Of a DNA stretch of 64,000 bases, positions 36,000 to 45,317 are shown piece after piece. A model generated the notes under the pieces. That model made no database searches. It was not told where the DNA came from and saw only the letters and a list, made by a program, of their open reading frames with translations. How positions within the stretch are numbered: the first letter of the stretch is position 1; each line of letters begins with the position of its first letter. Location: NCBI GenBank assembly GCA_002155105.1, contig MUZD01000010.1:62001-126000 (forward strand). Reading direction: 5' to 3'. This stretch comes from Sedimentibacter sp. SX930. GTDB lineage: Bacteria > Bacillota > Bacilli > Lactobacillales > Aerococcaceae. The position numbers and the translations under genes are program-made.

Positions 36000-37988
36000 A
36001 TGATCAAACCATCGCTGCAGCAACATCCGAAAGTGACAGTATCTGACAGCTTTTGGCTGAAGTACAGGCAACTGGTTAAAGAGGAAATGATCCCATTCCA
36101 ATGGGATGTCCTCAACGACAGAGGGAACATCACCATCGAAAGCGAAAGGGATGATGCGACCATCCCGACGGAAAAAAGCCATGTGATCGAAAACTTCAAG
36201 ATAGCGGCCGGACTGAAGGCAGGACACCATTACGGCTGGCTATTCCAGGACAGCGATCTGTACAAATGGATCGAAGCGGCAGCCAACACACTCGCGTTGG
36301 AAACGGATGAAGCTCTGATCGCCCAAGTGGAAGAAACGATCGACCTCCTGGAAGCGGCTCAGGCAGATGATGGGTATTTGAGTACCTATTATCAGATCGA
36401 TGCCCCGCAACTGAAGTTCAGAAGGTTGTTCGAAAGCCATGAACTGTACTGCATCGGTCACCTGATCGAAGCCGCCATCGCCTATAAGGAAGCGACCGGT
36501 TCCGAGCGGCTGCTTCAGATCGCCGACAAAGCGATCGTCTGCGTCGAAGCGCATTTCGGCAAAGCGGAAGGGAAAATCGACGGTAGCGACGGCCACCAGG
36601 AAATCGAACTGGCGCTTGTGCGCCTGTACGAGTTGACGGGAAATCGGAAATACTTGGATTTGAGCGCCTACTTCCTGGATGTTCGCGGCCAGAAACCAGA
36701 TTTCTTTGCGGACCAACTGGAAGAAAATGACCGCTTGGGATTGCAGCAAGGATCCAAGCCTGTCATCAACACCGTCTACCATCAAGCGGATAAACCGGTC
36801 ATTGAACAGGATACAGCCAGAGGGCACGCTGTCCGGTTGGTCTATATGGCGCAGGCCATGGCGGGTACCGGACATTACCAGGAAAATGAAAAATTGGTTG
36901 CTGCGGCGAAAAAAATCTGGGAAAACATCGTCCAAAAAAGGATGTACGTCACAGGCGGCATCGGCTCGACTGTCCGCGGGGAAGCCTTCACCTATGATTA
37001 TGATTTGCCGAACGATCTGATGTACTGCGAAACATGCGCGGCGATCGGGCTACTGAATTTTTCGAATGAACTCTTGAAAAGCGAAACCGACAGCCGGTAT
37101 GCGGACATTATCGAAAGGACGCTCTATAACGGCATCATCAGTGGCATGGCCTTGGACGGAAAACACTTCTTTTACGTCAATCCGTTGGAGGTGGATCCGC
37201 AAGCGAGCGCCTTGAATCCGGACAAGAGCCATGTGAAGGCGGCGCGGCCATCCTGGTTCGGTTGTGCTTGCTGTCCGCCGAACTTGGCGCGCACGCTGCC
37301 CGCTGTCGGAAGATACGCCTTTACCCAAAAGGCTGATGAAGTGCTGCTGAATCTGTTCATCGACTGCGAGTTGGCCGCGGAAAAAGATGGCAAAGCATAC
37401 ATGATTCGACAAAGCCATACGTTTTCCGAGCAGGGCCGGACCCTCATCACGGTCGAAAAAACAACCTCCGCTGTGCTGCGTTTGGGCATCCGTATCCCTT
37501 ATTGGGCGTCGGATCCAATGCTGGTTGTGGATGGCGAAGAAGTGGTCGCTGAAATCAGCAATGGCTATACCTATGTGACCGTAAAGTCCGAATCGATGGC
37601 TATCGAATTGAGCTACACAATCGCAATCAATGAACTAGAGGCGCACCCGCTCGTCAAAGCGGATAAGGGCAAAGTCTCCCTGCAACGGGGGCCTTTCATA
37701 TATTGTATGGAAGAACAGGACAACGGGAAACAGCTGCATCTGCTGGCATTGACCGGAGCGATCCGACCGCGTTTCCGATCGGATAAGATTCTCGGCGATA
37801 TCGTCTGCCTGGAAGCCGAAGGGGAGCTGCATGTGATGGAGGATGATTGGCAGGACACGCTGTACCGCGTCCATAAGAAACTGCAAACTGTTCCCCAAAA
37901 ACTGACTTTCATCCCTTACTACAGTTGGGGCAATCGCTCCTTGGGAGAAATGCAGGTATGGATCGATAAGGAGGACGCGCATGTTTAG
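36000..37988 (+). CDS. Beta-L-arabinofuranosidase, GH127
   Basis: Cytoplasmic enzyme of 662 residues that should remove beta-L-arabinofuranose. Its core is an (alpha/alpha)6 barrel, recognisable by HVIENFKIAAGLKAG, FESHELYCIGHLIEA and VTGGIGSTVRGEAF. The zinc/thiolate catalytic set of Bifidobacterium HypBA1 is visible: Glu344 and Cys346 in YCETCAAIG, and Cys424/Cys425 in FGCACCPPN, where the first is the nucleophile. C-terminal beta domains follow. The stop overlaps the next gene by 8 bp. Confidence 0.93.
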   Translation: MIKPSLQQHPKVTVSDSFWLKYRQLVKEEMIPFQWDVLNDRGNITIESERDDATIPTEKSHVIENFKIAAGLKAGHHYGWLFQDSDLYKWIEAAANTLALETDEALIAQVEETIDLLEAAQADDGYLSTYYQIDAPQLKFRRLFESHELYCIGHLIEAAIAYKEATGSERLLQIADKAIVCVEAHFGKAEGKIDGSDGHQEIELALVRLYELTGNRKYLDLSAYFLDVRGQKPDFFADQLEENDRLGLQQGSKPVINTVYHQADKPVIEQDTARGHAVRLVYMAQAMAGTGHYQENEKLVAAAKKIWENIVQKRMYVTGGIGSTVRGEAFTYDYDLPNDLMYCETCAAIGLLNFSNELLKSETDSRYADIIERTLYNGIISGMALDGKHFFYVNPLEVDPQASALNPDKSHVKAARPSWFGCACCPPNLARTLPAVGRYAFTQKADEVLLNLFIDCELAAEKDGKAYMIRQSHTFSEQGRTLITVEKTTSAVLRLGIRIPYWASDPMLVVDGEEVVAEISNGYTYVTVKSESMAIELSYTIAINELEAHPLVKADKGKVSLQRGPFIYCMEEQDNGKQLHLLALTGAIRPRFRSDKILGDIVCLEAEGELHVMEDDWQDTLYRVHKKLQTVPQKLTFIPYYSWGNRSLGEMQVWIDKEDAHV

Positions 37989-39252
37989 AGGTTACGCACA
38001 GACACCGCCAAAAGGTTGGAACAGCTGGGATTCTTTCGGGGCTAGCGTGACGGAAGAGGAAGTGTTGACCAACGCTGAAGTGATGGCGAAAAATTTGAAG
38101 GACTATGGTTGGGAATACGTTGTCGTGGATATCCAGTGGTATGAACCGCGCGCCGATTCCTGTGCTTATCACCCGTTCACCGAACTTTGTCAGGATGAAT
38201 CCAGCCGACTGATCCCTGCCGAAAATCGCTTCCCTTCGAGTGCCGGGGGACAAGGGTTCAAACCGTTGGCGGATGCCGTGCACGCAATGGGGCTGAAATT
38301 CGGCATCCATATCATGCGCGGCATCCCGAGGCAGGCGGTGCATGGCGATACCCCAATTTTGGGTACGCAAAAAACAGCCCGGGATATTGCGGATGAAAAT
38401 TCCATCTGCCCATGGAACACGGATATGTACGGCGTGGATGCGTCGAAAGAAGGAGCACAAGCGTATTATGATTCGCTTTTTACTTTATATGCCTCCTGGG
38501 GGATCGACTTCCTGAAAGTGGATGATATCGCCGATTCGAAATTATACGGAACCCACACAGGCGAAATCGAACTGATCCGGAATGCCATCGACGGTTGCGG
38601 CAGGCCGATGGTGTTGAGCCTCTCACCGGGACCCGCCCCGATCGAAGCGGGCACCTTTTTCCAACGGAATGCCAACATGTGGCGGCTGACGGATGACATG
38701 TGGGACAACTGGCAACAGCTTTATGACATGTTCGGACGCTGCGGAAAGTGGTCGGCTTTTGTCGGCGCCGGCACTTGGCCGGATTGCGACATGCTGCCGC
38801 TGGGCCATATCGGCACCCGAACTGTTGCCGACGGATCGGAAGCGCGTATGACACGGTTCACGAAGGATGAACAGCGCTCCTTGATGACGCTGTGGTCGAT
38901 TTTCCGTTCGCCGTTGCTGTACGGCGGCGATCTGCGGAAATTGGATGACTGGACGCGGGCGCTGTTGACCGACCCTTATCTGATCGATGCGCATCAGAAC
39001 GGGCGCAATGCAAGCGAAGTGTACAGGAAGGATGATTTTGTGGTTTGGGTTTCACAAAGTGATGCCAGGAAATATGTCGCTTGCTTCAATCTGTCGGATG
39101 ATCCGGCCCGTTTGCCAGAATCCGCCGGGGAATGGCTGCGGACAATGGGCGGAGACATGCATGAAGTTTGGGCGAACCGGACGGTGTTGATTGCGGATGC
39201 GGAAACGACTTTTATCGCTCCGCACGGCGTCGCTCTGTATGTTTCCAAGTAG
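37981..39252 (+). CDS. GH27 alpha-galactosidase / beta-L-arabinopyranosidase
   Basis: GH27 barrel enzyme of 423 residues with no signal peptide. It opens PPKGWNSWDSFGASVTEEE and has the nucleophile Asp181 in DFLKVDDIAD and an acid/base region WRLTDDMWDNW (Asp238/239). GH27 includes alpha-galactosidases and beta-L-arabinopyranosidases. The position at the end of an arabinan operon, overlapping GH127 by 8 bp, favours an arabinoside substrate, but the specificity is not visible in sequence. The ribosome site AAGGAGGACGCGC lies inside the GH127 coding region. Confidence 0.9.
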   Translation: MFRGYAQTPPKGWNSWDSFGASVTEEEVLTNAEVMAKNLKDYGWEYVVVDIQWYEPRADSCAYHPFTELCQDESSRLIPAENRFPSSAGGQGFKPLADAVHAMGLKFGIHIMRGIPRQAVHGDTPILGTQKTARDIADENSICPWNTDMYGVDASKEGAQAYYDSLFTLYASWGIDFLKVDDIADSKLYGTHTGEIELIRNAIDGCGRPMVLSLSPGPAPIEAGTFFQRNANMWRLTDDMWDNWQQLYDMFGRCGKWSAFVGAGTWPDCDMLPLGHIGTRTVADGSEARMTRFTKDEQRSLMTLWSIFRSPLLYGGDLRKLDDWTRALLTDPYLIDAHQNGRNASEVYRKDDFVVWVSQSDARKYVACFNLSDDPARLPESAGEWLRTMGGDMHEVWANRTVLIADAETTFIAPHGVALYVSK

Positions 39253-39422
39253 AAACAGAACGGGAAATTGGGCAGATCGGAAAAGTTCCGTAAAGTGTCC
39301 CTATGCTTTTGGCGCGTTTAAGGATAAAATGGGAGGTATCATATACTCGGAAGTTCAGCTTCCTTTGGCCGGAAAGGTTCAAGGGAGAGGGGACCAGAAT
39401 GCGCCATGGAGGGGATACACCA

Positions 39423-40178
39423 GTGAAAACCGTTCAAGTGAAAGATGTCGTCTTCAACGAAGGCAGGCCGAAAATCTGCGTGCCGTTGGTAGGGAAAACA
39501 AAACAGGAAATCATTGCCGAGGTAAAAATGTTGGAAAACGTCGCTTTCGATCTGGCTGAGTTGCGCATCGATTTTTTCGAAGATGTAGAGCATCCCGATC
39601 AGGTCGGGGCATTGTTGGCAGAAATCAACAGCATCTACAAAAAGCCGTTGTTGTTCACGTTCCGCACCAAAAAAGAGGGCGGGGAGCGCGAGCTGAGCTT
39701 GGATCGCTATGTTGAACTGAACCGTTTCGTGATCCAGAGCGGGCTGGTGGACCTGGTCGATCTCGAACTGTTCAGTTCTGAAGCAGAGGTGATCGAATTG
39801 ATTGCCGAAGCGAAAGAAAACAACGTGAAAGTCGTTCTGTCGAGCCATGATTTCTTCCGGACGCCCACTAAAGAAGAAATCGTCGCGAGATTGGTGAAGA
39901 TGCAAGGAATCGGGGCGGATATCACGAAGATTGCGGTCATGCCGCAAAGCGAGGAAGATGTGCTGACGCTGCTGGCGGCGACATTGGAAATGAAAAAAGC
40001 GAAAGCTGACCGCCCGTGCATCACGATGTCGATGGGCAAATACGGTGTCATTTCGCGCTTGGCAGGAGAACTGTTCGGTTCGTGTTTGACTTTCGCGGCT
40101 GCCAAAGAGGTTTCCGCGCCTGGCCAAGTGTCTGTCCGCGATGTCCGTTCCATCCTGGAGATTTTGGCGTTGGATTAA
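39423..40178 (+). CDS. aroD: 3-dehydroquinate dehydratase, type I
   Basis: Third step of the shikimate pathway: 3-dehydroquinate to 3-dehydroshikimate through a Schiff base. 251 residues are obtained with GTG at 39423, which has GGAGGGG 8 bp upstream and gives the usual MKTVQVKDVVFNEGRPKICVP-like N-terminus. An ATG 24 bp upstream also has a purine-rich region. Catalytic residues are His142 in SSHDFFRTP and Lys169 in ITKIAVMPQ. No other aromatic-pathway gene is adjacent. The 170 bp before it show no clear promoter or terminator. Confidence 0.92.
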   Translation: MKTVQVKDVVFNEGRPKICVPLVGKTKQEIIAEVKMLENVAFDLAELRIDFFEDVEHPDQVGALLAEINSIYKKPLLFTFRTKKEGGERELSLDRYVELNRFVIQSGLVDLVDLELFSSEAEVIELIAEAKENNVKVVLSSHDFFRTPTKEEIVARLVKMQGIGADITKIAVMPQSEEDVLTLLAATLEMKKAKADRPCITMSMGKYGVISRLAGELFGSCLTFAAAKEVSAPGQVSVRDVRSILEILALD

Positions 40179-40203
40179 GGAACGCGATCTGAAATGTGTG
40201 GGC

Positions 40204-40344
40204 TTCAGCTCCGGCGAGGCTTGCGCCCGCCGGAGAAAAATGGTAATGCTCCATCTCAGCTTCGATGAAGCCGCTCCAATCGGAGGAAACAAATGAAAGG
40301 TTGTCCGAACTCCGACGAAGCCTCCGCTCACCGGAGGACAGAAG
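40204..40344. repeat. Composite CTCCGG intergenic repeat, copy 2
   Basis: Same three-part order as 437-584: TTCAGCTCCGGCGAGGC with GCCGGAG, then CAATCGGAGGAAACA, then GTCCGAACTCCGACGAAGCC with TCACCGGAG and ACAGAAG. It fills most of the gap between aroD and the terminator. Confidence 0.75.
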
Positions 40345-40360
40345 CGGAACCCTGGATAAG

Positions 40361-40410
40361 CAAGTAAGCCAAAAAGGCCATCCCGAGAAAGGTTGGCCTT
40401 TTTGGCTTGC
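40361..40410. terminator. Bidirectional terminator between aroD and aldo/keto reductase
   Basis: CAAG-AAGCCAAAAAGGCCA pairs with TGGCCTTTTTGGCTTG around a short loop between convergent genes. Confidence 0.85.
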
Positions 40411-40433
40411 GTGGTTGCCGGTGTTGCTTCTTC

Positions 40434-41411
40434 TCAACTTCTAGGTTTGAAGCTGCTCACTTTCAATAAAATTTGGTTGATGCCAAGCAGCAGTTCGTCC
40501 GTCAATTCGATATCCACCGACTTGATGTTATCCTCGATCTGTTCCGGACGGCTGGCGCCGATGATGGCTGAGCTGACGCCGGGTTGGCGCAGAATCCAGG
40601 CCAAGGCCAGTTGCGGCATGGTTATTTCCAATTCATGGGCGATGGCTTCGATTTCCCCGATGGCTTCCAACAGGGACTCGTTTTCCAGATATTTTTGCAT
40701 CGTGCTGTTCAGCTTGCTGTTGGCGGCACGGCTGCCTTCCGGAACTTGTTGTCCGGATTTGTACTTGCCGGTCAGGATGCCTTGTCCCAATGGGGAAAAG
40801 ACCACTTGCCCCATGCCGTTGGCGACGGAGACGGGCAGGACATCGACCTCGATGTAGCGCTCAATCATATTGTAAATCGGTTGGTTGGAAACGAGCGGCC
40901 GGAAATTATGCTGTTTTGCGATCTTGTGGGCTTCCTGGATTTTGTCGGCTGGCCATTCGCTGACGCCGGCATAAAGGATCTTGCCTTGACGCTGCAGATC
41001 ATCGAGCGCCCAGAGCGTTTCCTCCATCGGTACGCTCGGATCGTAACGGTGACATTGGTAAAGGTCCAGATAATCCATATCCAAGCGTTTCAGGCTGGCG
41101 TCGCAGGATTCGATGATGTGCTTGCGCGACAAGCCCCTGTCGTTCGGGCCGTCACCCATCGGGAAATAGACTTTGCTGGCGACGACCAAACTGGAGCGCC
41201 GATAGTCCTTCAGCACTTTTCCGAGCACAGTCTCAGCAGCACCCTTTTCATAAACGTTGGCTGTGTCGAAAAAGTTGATGCCTGCATCATACGCGGTCCG
41301 GATGCATTCCTCCGCTGTCTGATCCGCTACCGATTTTCCGTACGTCAACCAACTGCCCAGTGCGATTTCGCTGACGCGCAAACCACTTTTCCCTAGATTC
41401 CTGTATTTCAT
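40434..41411 (-). CDS. Aldo/keto reductase, KvBeta/YrpG-like
   Basis: NADPH-dependent reductase of 325 residues. The start at 41411 follows AAGGAGGACGAGTGG and gives MKYRNLGKSGLRVSEIALGSW; a much longer open frame upstream is not used. Motifs are INFFDTANVYEKGAAE (catalytic Asp and Tyr), DYLDLYQCHRYDP (His) and SSAIIGASRPEQIEDNIKS (cofactor). It belongs to the potassium-channel beta-like AKR group. The substrate is not predictable. It is divergent from another aldo/keto reductase. Confidence 0.9.
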   Translation of the reverse strand: MKYRNLGKSGLRVSEIALGSWLTYGKSVADQTAEECIRTAYDAGINFFDTANVYEKGAAETVLGKVLKDYRRSSLVVASKVYFPMGDGPNDRGLSRKHIIESCDASLKRLDMDYLDLYQCHRYDPSVPMEETLWALDDLQRQGKILYAGVSEWPADKIQEAHKIAKQHNFRPLVSNQPIYNMIERYIEVDVLPVSVANGMGQVVFSPLGQGILTGKYKSGQQVPEGSRAANSKLNSTMQKYLENESLLEAIGEIEAIAHELEITMPQLALAWILRQPGVSSAIIGASRPEQIEDNIKSVDIELTDELLLGINQILLKVSSFKPRS

Positions 41412-41549
41412 CCACTCGTCCTCCTTGATTATGATGACAATCTTTGAGCCATTAATCAGACTTTGATGATAAATATAATAGCTTTCTATCCTTATCATAA
41501 GCCACAAAATCGAAATCGCCAAAGGAAAAGGCCACCGAATCGAAAAAAA

Positions 41550-41563
41550 TGGAAGCGCTGTGA
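41550..41563. promoter_or_regulatory. Weak cre-like site
   Basis: TGGAAGCGCTGTGA matches the cre consensus in 12 of 14 positions, just upstream of the -35 of the next gene. Confidence 0.4.
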
Positions 41564-41569
41564 TTTTTT

Positions 41570-41597
41570 TTGTATTAACGACAAAAAAAGGTATACT
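41570..41597 (+). promoter_or_regulatory. Promoter of the second aldo/keto reductase
   Basis: TTGTAT (41570-41575), a 16-bp spacer and TATACT (41592-41597), 46 bp before the start. Confidence 0.6.
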
Positions 41598-41643
41598 TGA
41601 TGTAAGGAACGGTGTCAAAGAACAGAAAGGATGGGGTCTGTAA

Positions 41644-42543
41644 ATGACGAACATAGACGAAAACATCATGGCTTCTCTGCGGAAAGCAAATGCCAATCGG
41701 ATGGTTGCGTTGCCGGATGGCAGCATCATGCCACAGGTGGGGCAAGGAACGTGGTACTTGGGTGAGGATTCTGCAAAAAGGCAAGAGGAAATAGAAGCTT
41801 TGCGTTTAGGTGTGCAATTGGGCATGACCCTTATCGATACAGCCGAAATGTACGGGGACGGGAAGTCGGAGCGCTTGGTAGGTGAAGCGATCAAAGGCAT
41901 CCGTGACCAAGTCTACCTTGTTTCCAAAGTGTATCCGCATCGGGCCAGCCGGAATGAAATTTTGGCTGCCTGTGCCGAAAGCTTGCGCAGATTGGATACG
42001 GACCACTTGGACCTTTATTTGCTGCATTGGCGCGGAAGTGTGCCTTTGTCGCAAACGATAGCCGGAATGGAGCAGTTGAAGGCGGAAGGAAAGATCGGCA
42101 GATGGGGCGTTTCCAACTTCGACATCCATGATATGCAGGATCTTTTGTCGATGGAGCACGGGAACCAATGCCAAGTCAATCAGGTCTTGTATCATTTGGG
42201 GTCCCGCGGCATTGAGTACGATCTGTTGAAATGGCAACGGGAGCACAACATTCCGATCATGGCCTACTCGCCATTAGCCCAGGGAGGCAGGTTGCGCGAG
42301 CAACTGCTGGAGAGTGAAGAAGTGCAGCGCATCGCCAAAAAACACGGTGTCGAAGCAATCCAGATCATTCTGGCGTGGTGCATTATCCAGCCGGACATTG
42401 CAGCGATACCGCGATCTTCCAACCCCGACCACACGTATCTCAATGCCCAAGCTTCCAAAATTCGTCTGGATGACGAAGATCTGAAACTGCTGGACAAAAG
42501 GTTCCCGGCACCCGCTCACAAAACGGCGCTGGATATCCTTTGA
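41644..42543 (+). CDS. Aldo/keto reductase, YtbE/AKR5-like
   Basis: 299 residues, different subfamily from the two other aldo/keto reductases here. Motifs are DGSIMPQVGQGTWYLGED, MTLIDTAEMYGDGKSE, DHLDLYLLHWRG and AAIPRSSNPDHTYLNA at the cofactor phosphate site. The ribosome site is AAAGGATGGGG. A RpiR-type element begins 4 bp after the stop, but that belongs to the next gene. The physiological substrate is unknown. Confidence 0.9.
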   Translation: MTNIDENIMASLRKANANRMVALPDGSIMPQVGQGTWYLGEDSAKRQEEIEALRLGVQLGMTLIDTAEMYGDGKSERLVGEAIKGIRDQVYLVSKVYPHRASRNEILAACAESLRRLDTDHLDLYLLHWRGSVPLSQTIAGMEQLKAEGKIGRWGVSNFDIHDMQDLLSMEHGNQCQVNQVLYHLGSRGIEYDLLKWQREHNIPIMAYSPLAQGGRLREQLLESEEVQRIAKKHGVEAIQIILAWCIIQPDIAAIPRSSNPDHTYLNAQASKIRLDDEDLKLLDKRFPAPAHKTALDIL

Positions 42544-42546
42544 AGA

Positions 42547-42573
42547 TGAAACAAACTGTTTCATTTCTGAAAC
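42547..42573 (+). promoter_or_regulatory. Shared RpiR-type operator candidate (copy at GH4)
   Basis: A 27-bp element beginning TGAAACAAA and ending TTTCTGAAAC, with an internal GAAAC-N5-GTTTC inverted repeat. It equals the element at 57877-57903 in 24 of 27 positions, which lies between the RpiR gene and its GH1. The rest of the 263-bp gap before GH4 has no other clear feature. Confidence 0.65.
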
Positions 42574-42806
42574 GAAAATCATAATAGAGAACCTGCAATC
42601 AAAATGTAAGGGGATTCTCCGGATGCAACGGGGGTGTGCTATCATAAACTCAGGAAGCGAAAAGCCCTTTCACGGACGGCTGGAATGAAAGCCTTTCCTG
42701 TACGGGTGTTGGTGGACATTAGCTGTTTTTGCTAGGGAATGCATTGTCACGACAGAATTTTTGAGCCGGAAAGCAAAAAAGTAACCAAAAATAGGAGGAA
42801 GCATGC

Positions 42807-44204
42807 ATGTCGAAAGAAGCTTTGAAGATTGTAACGATTGGTGGAGGTTCCAGTTATACACCGGAATTGATTGAAGGATACATCTTAAGAAAAGATGAAT
42901 TGCCTATCAAAGAAATTTGGTTGGTGGATATCGAAGCAGGTAAGGAAAAACTGGAGATCGTCGGCGCAATGGCGAAACGCCAAGTCGAGGCGGCTGGTTT
43001 GGACTGGGAAGTCCACTTAACATTGGATCGTTTCAATGCTTTGAAAGATGCGGATTTCGTAACGACGCAATTCCGTGTAGGTTTACTGAACGCTCGTATC
43101 AAAGATGAGCGCATTCCATTGTCCCATGGTGTTTTGGGTCAAGAAACCAATGGTGCAGGCGGGATGTTCAAAGCTTTCCGTACGATTCCAATCATCGGCC
43201 AAATCATTGCGGATATGAAAGTGCAATGTCCGGATGCATGGTTGATCAACTTTACGAACCCTGCAGGTATGGTGACTGAAGCAGCCATCAAACATTTCGG
43301 TTGGAAGAAAACAATCGGTCTATGCAATGTTCCGATCGGACACCGCAAAGTCGCAGCAGAAAAATTAGCGATTCCTGAAGATGAATTATTATTCAAATTT
43401 GCCGGGATCAACCACTTCCACTGGCACCGTGTCTGGGATGACAAGGGCGCTGAACGCACAGATGAAGTGATCGATATGGTTTACGGACCGCAAAAAACAG
43501 AAGACGAAAACCATCTGAAGAACATCCACAGTGCGCAATTCCACTACGAGCAATTGAAGGACCTGGGATTGCTTCCATGCGGATACCACCGTTATTACTA
43601 TATCGAAGATGAAATGTTGAAGCATTCCATCGAAGAGTTCGAAAAAGGCGAAACGCGTGCGCAAGTCGTCAAGGCAACAGAAACGCGCTTGTTCGAACTT
43701 TACAAAGATCCAGCTTTGAACTACAAGCCGGAAGAATTATCGCAACGCGGCGGTACGCACTACAGCGACGCAGCCTGCGAAGTGATCGCGTCGATCCAAA
43801 ACGACAAACGCACGGACATGGTCGTATCGACAGCAAACAACGGCACAATCCAAGATATGCCATACGACTGTGTCGTAGAAGTTTCCGCCTTGATCACAGC
43901 CCATGGCGCAGAACCGTACAACTGGGGCGAAATGCCTTCAGCGGCCCGTGGCTTATTGCAAGGCATGAAAGCGATGGAAGAAACAGTCATCCGCGCAGCC
44001 ATCACAGGCAGCTATGGTGCGGCATTGCAAGCATTCACAATCAACCCGCTTGTGCCAGGCGGAACAACAGCTAAGACTTTGTTGGATGAATTATTGTATG
44101 CACACAAAGAGCACTTGCCACAATTTGCAGAAAAAATCGCTGAAATCGAAGCAAACCAACCGGAAACAGTTGCTTACGTCGATGAATTGATGAAATCAAA
44201 CTAA
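42807..44204 (+). CDS. 6-phospho-beta-glucosidase, GH4
   Basis: NAD+- and Mn2+-dependent phospho-glycosidase of 465 residues. It works by an oxidation-elimination mechanism unrelated to GH1. Motifs are the dinucleotide loop IVTIGGGSSYTPELIEG, NFTNPAGMVTEA, GLCNVPIG with the metal-binding Cys, and AGINHFHWH with the metal His. Similarity is to LicH/CelF-type 6-phospho-beta-glucosidases rather than alpha-glucosidases. The ribosome site is ATAGGAGGAAGC. No PTS gene is adjacent; a shared RpiR-type element links it to the locus at 57-63 kb. Confidence 0.93.
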   Translation: MSKEALKIVTIGGGSSYTPELIEGYILRKDELPIKEIWLVDIEAGKEKLEIVGAMAKRQVEAAGLDWEVHLTLDRFNALKDADFVTTQFRVGLLNARIKDERIPLSHGVLGQETNGAGGMFKAFRTIPIIGQIIADMKVQCPDAWLINFTNPAGMVTEAAIKHFGWKKTIGLCNVPIGHRKVAAEKLAIPEDELLFKFAGINHFHWHRVWDDKGAERTDEVIDMVYGPQKTEDENHLKNIHSAQFHYEQLKDLGLLPCGYHRYYYIEDEMLKHSIEEFEKGETRAQVVKATETRLFELYKDPALNYKPEELSQRGGTHYSDAACEVIASIQNDKRTDMVVSTANNGTIQDMPYDCVVEVSALITAHGAEPYNWGEMPSAARGLLQGMKAMEETVIRAAITGSYGAALQAFTINPLVPGGTTAKTLLDELLYAHKEHLPQFAEKIAEIEANQPETVAYVDELMKSN

Positions 44205-44220
44205 AAAAAATAGAGCGTGA

Positions 44221-44263
44221 AAAAGAGTGGTTGCCCGAAAAATGGGCAACCACTCTTTTTTTG
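44221..44263 (+). terminator. Terminator after GH4
   Basis: AAAAAGAGTGGTTGCCC pairs perfectly with GGGCAACCACTCTTTTT and is followed by further T. Confidence 0.9.
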
Positions 44264-44271
44264 TTGGCCAA

Positions 44272-44402
44272 ACTGCGGCGAACGGAGGATTCGCCGGAGG
44301 TCGCCCTACATTTTGGTTGTGTTCTCCGATGAGGGAACCTTCGCCGTAGTTGAGGCGGATCATTACCGATGTCCTCCGGCGAAGGTGGCTTGGCCGGAGT
44401 TA
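44272..44402. repeat. Composite CTCCGG intergenic repeat, copy 3 (inverted)
   Basis: Read on the minus strand it gives CTCCGGCCAAGCC with TTCGCCGGAG, then CATCGGAGAACACA, then TCCGGCGAATCC with TTCGCCG. The order is as in copies 1 and 2 but more diverged. Further CTCCGG and GCCGCC pieces continue to about 44440. It lies between the convergent GH4 and DegV genes. Confidence 0.6.
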
Positions 44403-44453
44403 CGGCCGAATTACGCCGCCGTTCTCCGGCTAGCGGGATCATCACACTCTCTT

Positions 44454-45317
44454 TTAGTCCTCCAACACCATGATGCCGACTCCAAGCAGACCGGGTCCGG
44501 TGTGGACACCCAATACCGGCGAAATTTGACCTTCCGCGTAGATTTTTGCCCCAGCAACCAGATCCTTCAGTTGCTCTTTCATAAGCAGCATCTCTTCATA
44601 GTCATCGCCATGGCAAATCGATAAATAGTAATTTTTATGCTGACCCAGTTTTTCGCGGGTCATATCGATCAGTTTCTGGATACTCTGTTTGCGACCGCGC
44701 ACTTTCGCGACCGTATAATAGATGCCGTCTTCGTTGCAGGAAATGATCGGTTTGATGTTCAAGGCGCTTCCCAGGATACCGGAAACTTTACCGATGCGGC
44801 CGCCTTTCATCAGATACTCCAAGGTGCCGACCCCGAAGAGGATGGTGGACTTTTTCACGGCTGCTTGTGTTTTCGTAACGACTTCATCGAACGGAAGTCC
44901 CGCTTCGATCTGTTCTGCAGCATAAAGCGCCACAAATCCCGATGCGATAGCGATATTCAGTGTGTCAATGACGGCGATCCGCATATCCGGGATATCTTCC
45001 GCCAATAATTTGATGGTTTGGTAGGTACCGCTCAATCCGCTGGAAATGGCGGATACAATTACTTGATCGAAGCCGTCCGCTTTTATTTTGGCGAAAGTTT
45101 CGACAATCGTTTCCGGCAAAGGCAAGCTTGTCTTCGGTATCTCTTCCTGGAATCTTTCGTAAACTTGCTCTGGGGTGATGTCGACCCGGTCGCGATAGCT
45201 CGCATCTTTGTAATTGATCATCAACGGTAAGGTGTAGATTTGGTATTTTTCGAGCAACTCCTGCGGAATATCGTTGCAGGAATCGGCCAAGACGGCAATG
45301 GAATTAGATTTCATCAT
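44454..45317 (-). CDS. DegV family fatty-acid-binding protein
   Basis: 287 residues. Typical DegV start ADSCNDIPQELLEKYQIYTLPLMIN and lipid-binding loop SSGLSGTYQ, plus TLEYLMKGGRIGKVSG. Members bind fatty acids and, as FakB, present them to FakA for phosphorylation. The start at 45317 follows AAAGGAGAGAATACTA; an adjacent in-frame ATG is 3 bp further on. It overlaps the upstream DUF1836 gene by 14 bp, a frequent arrangement in lactic acid bacteria. Confidence 0.9.
   Translation of the reverse strand: MMKSNSIAVLADSCNDIPQELLEKYQIYTLPLMINYKDASYRDRVDITPEQVYERFQEEIPKTSLPLPETIVETFAKIKADGFDQVIVSAISSGLSGTYQTIKLLAEDIPDMRIAVIDTLNIAIASGFVALYAAEQIEAGLPFDEVVTKTQAAVKKSTILFGVGTLEYLMKGGRIGKVSGILGSALNIKPIISCNEDGIYYTVAKVRGRKQSIQKLIDMTREKLGQHKNYYLSICHGDDYEEMLLMKEQLKDLVAGAKIYAEGQISPVLGVHTGPGLLGVGIMVLED

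Noticed and set aside
39339-40331. 330-residue open frame on the minus strand
   Set aside because: Antisense to aroD and a repeat; the composition (many Gln, His and Arg) is that of a shadow frame.
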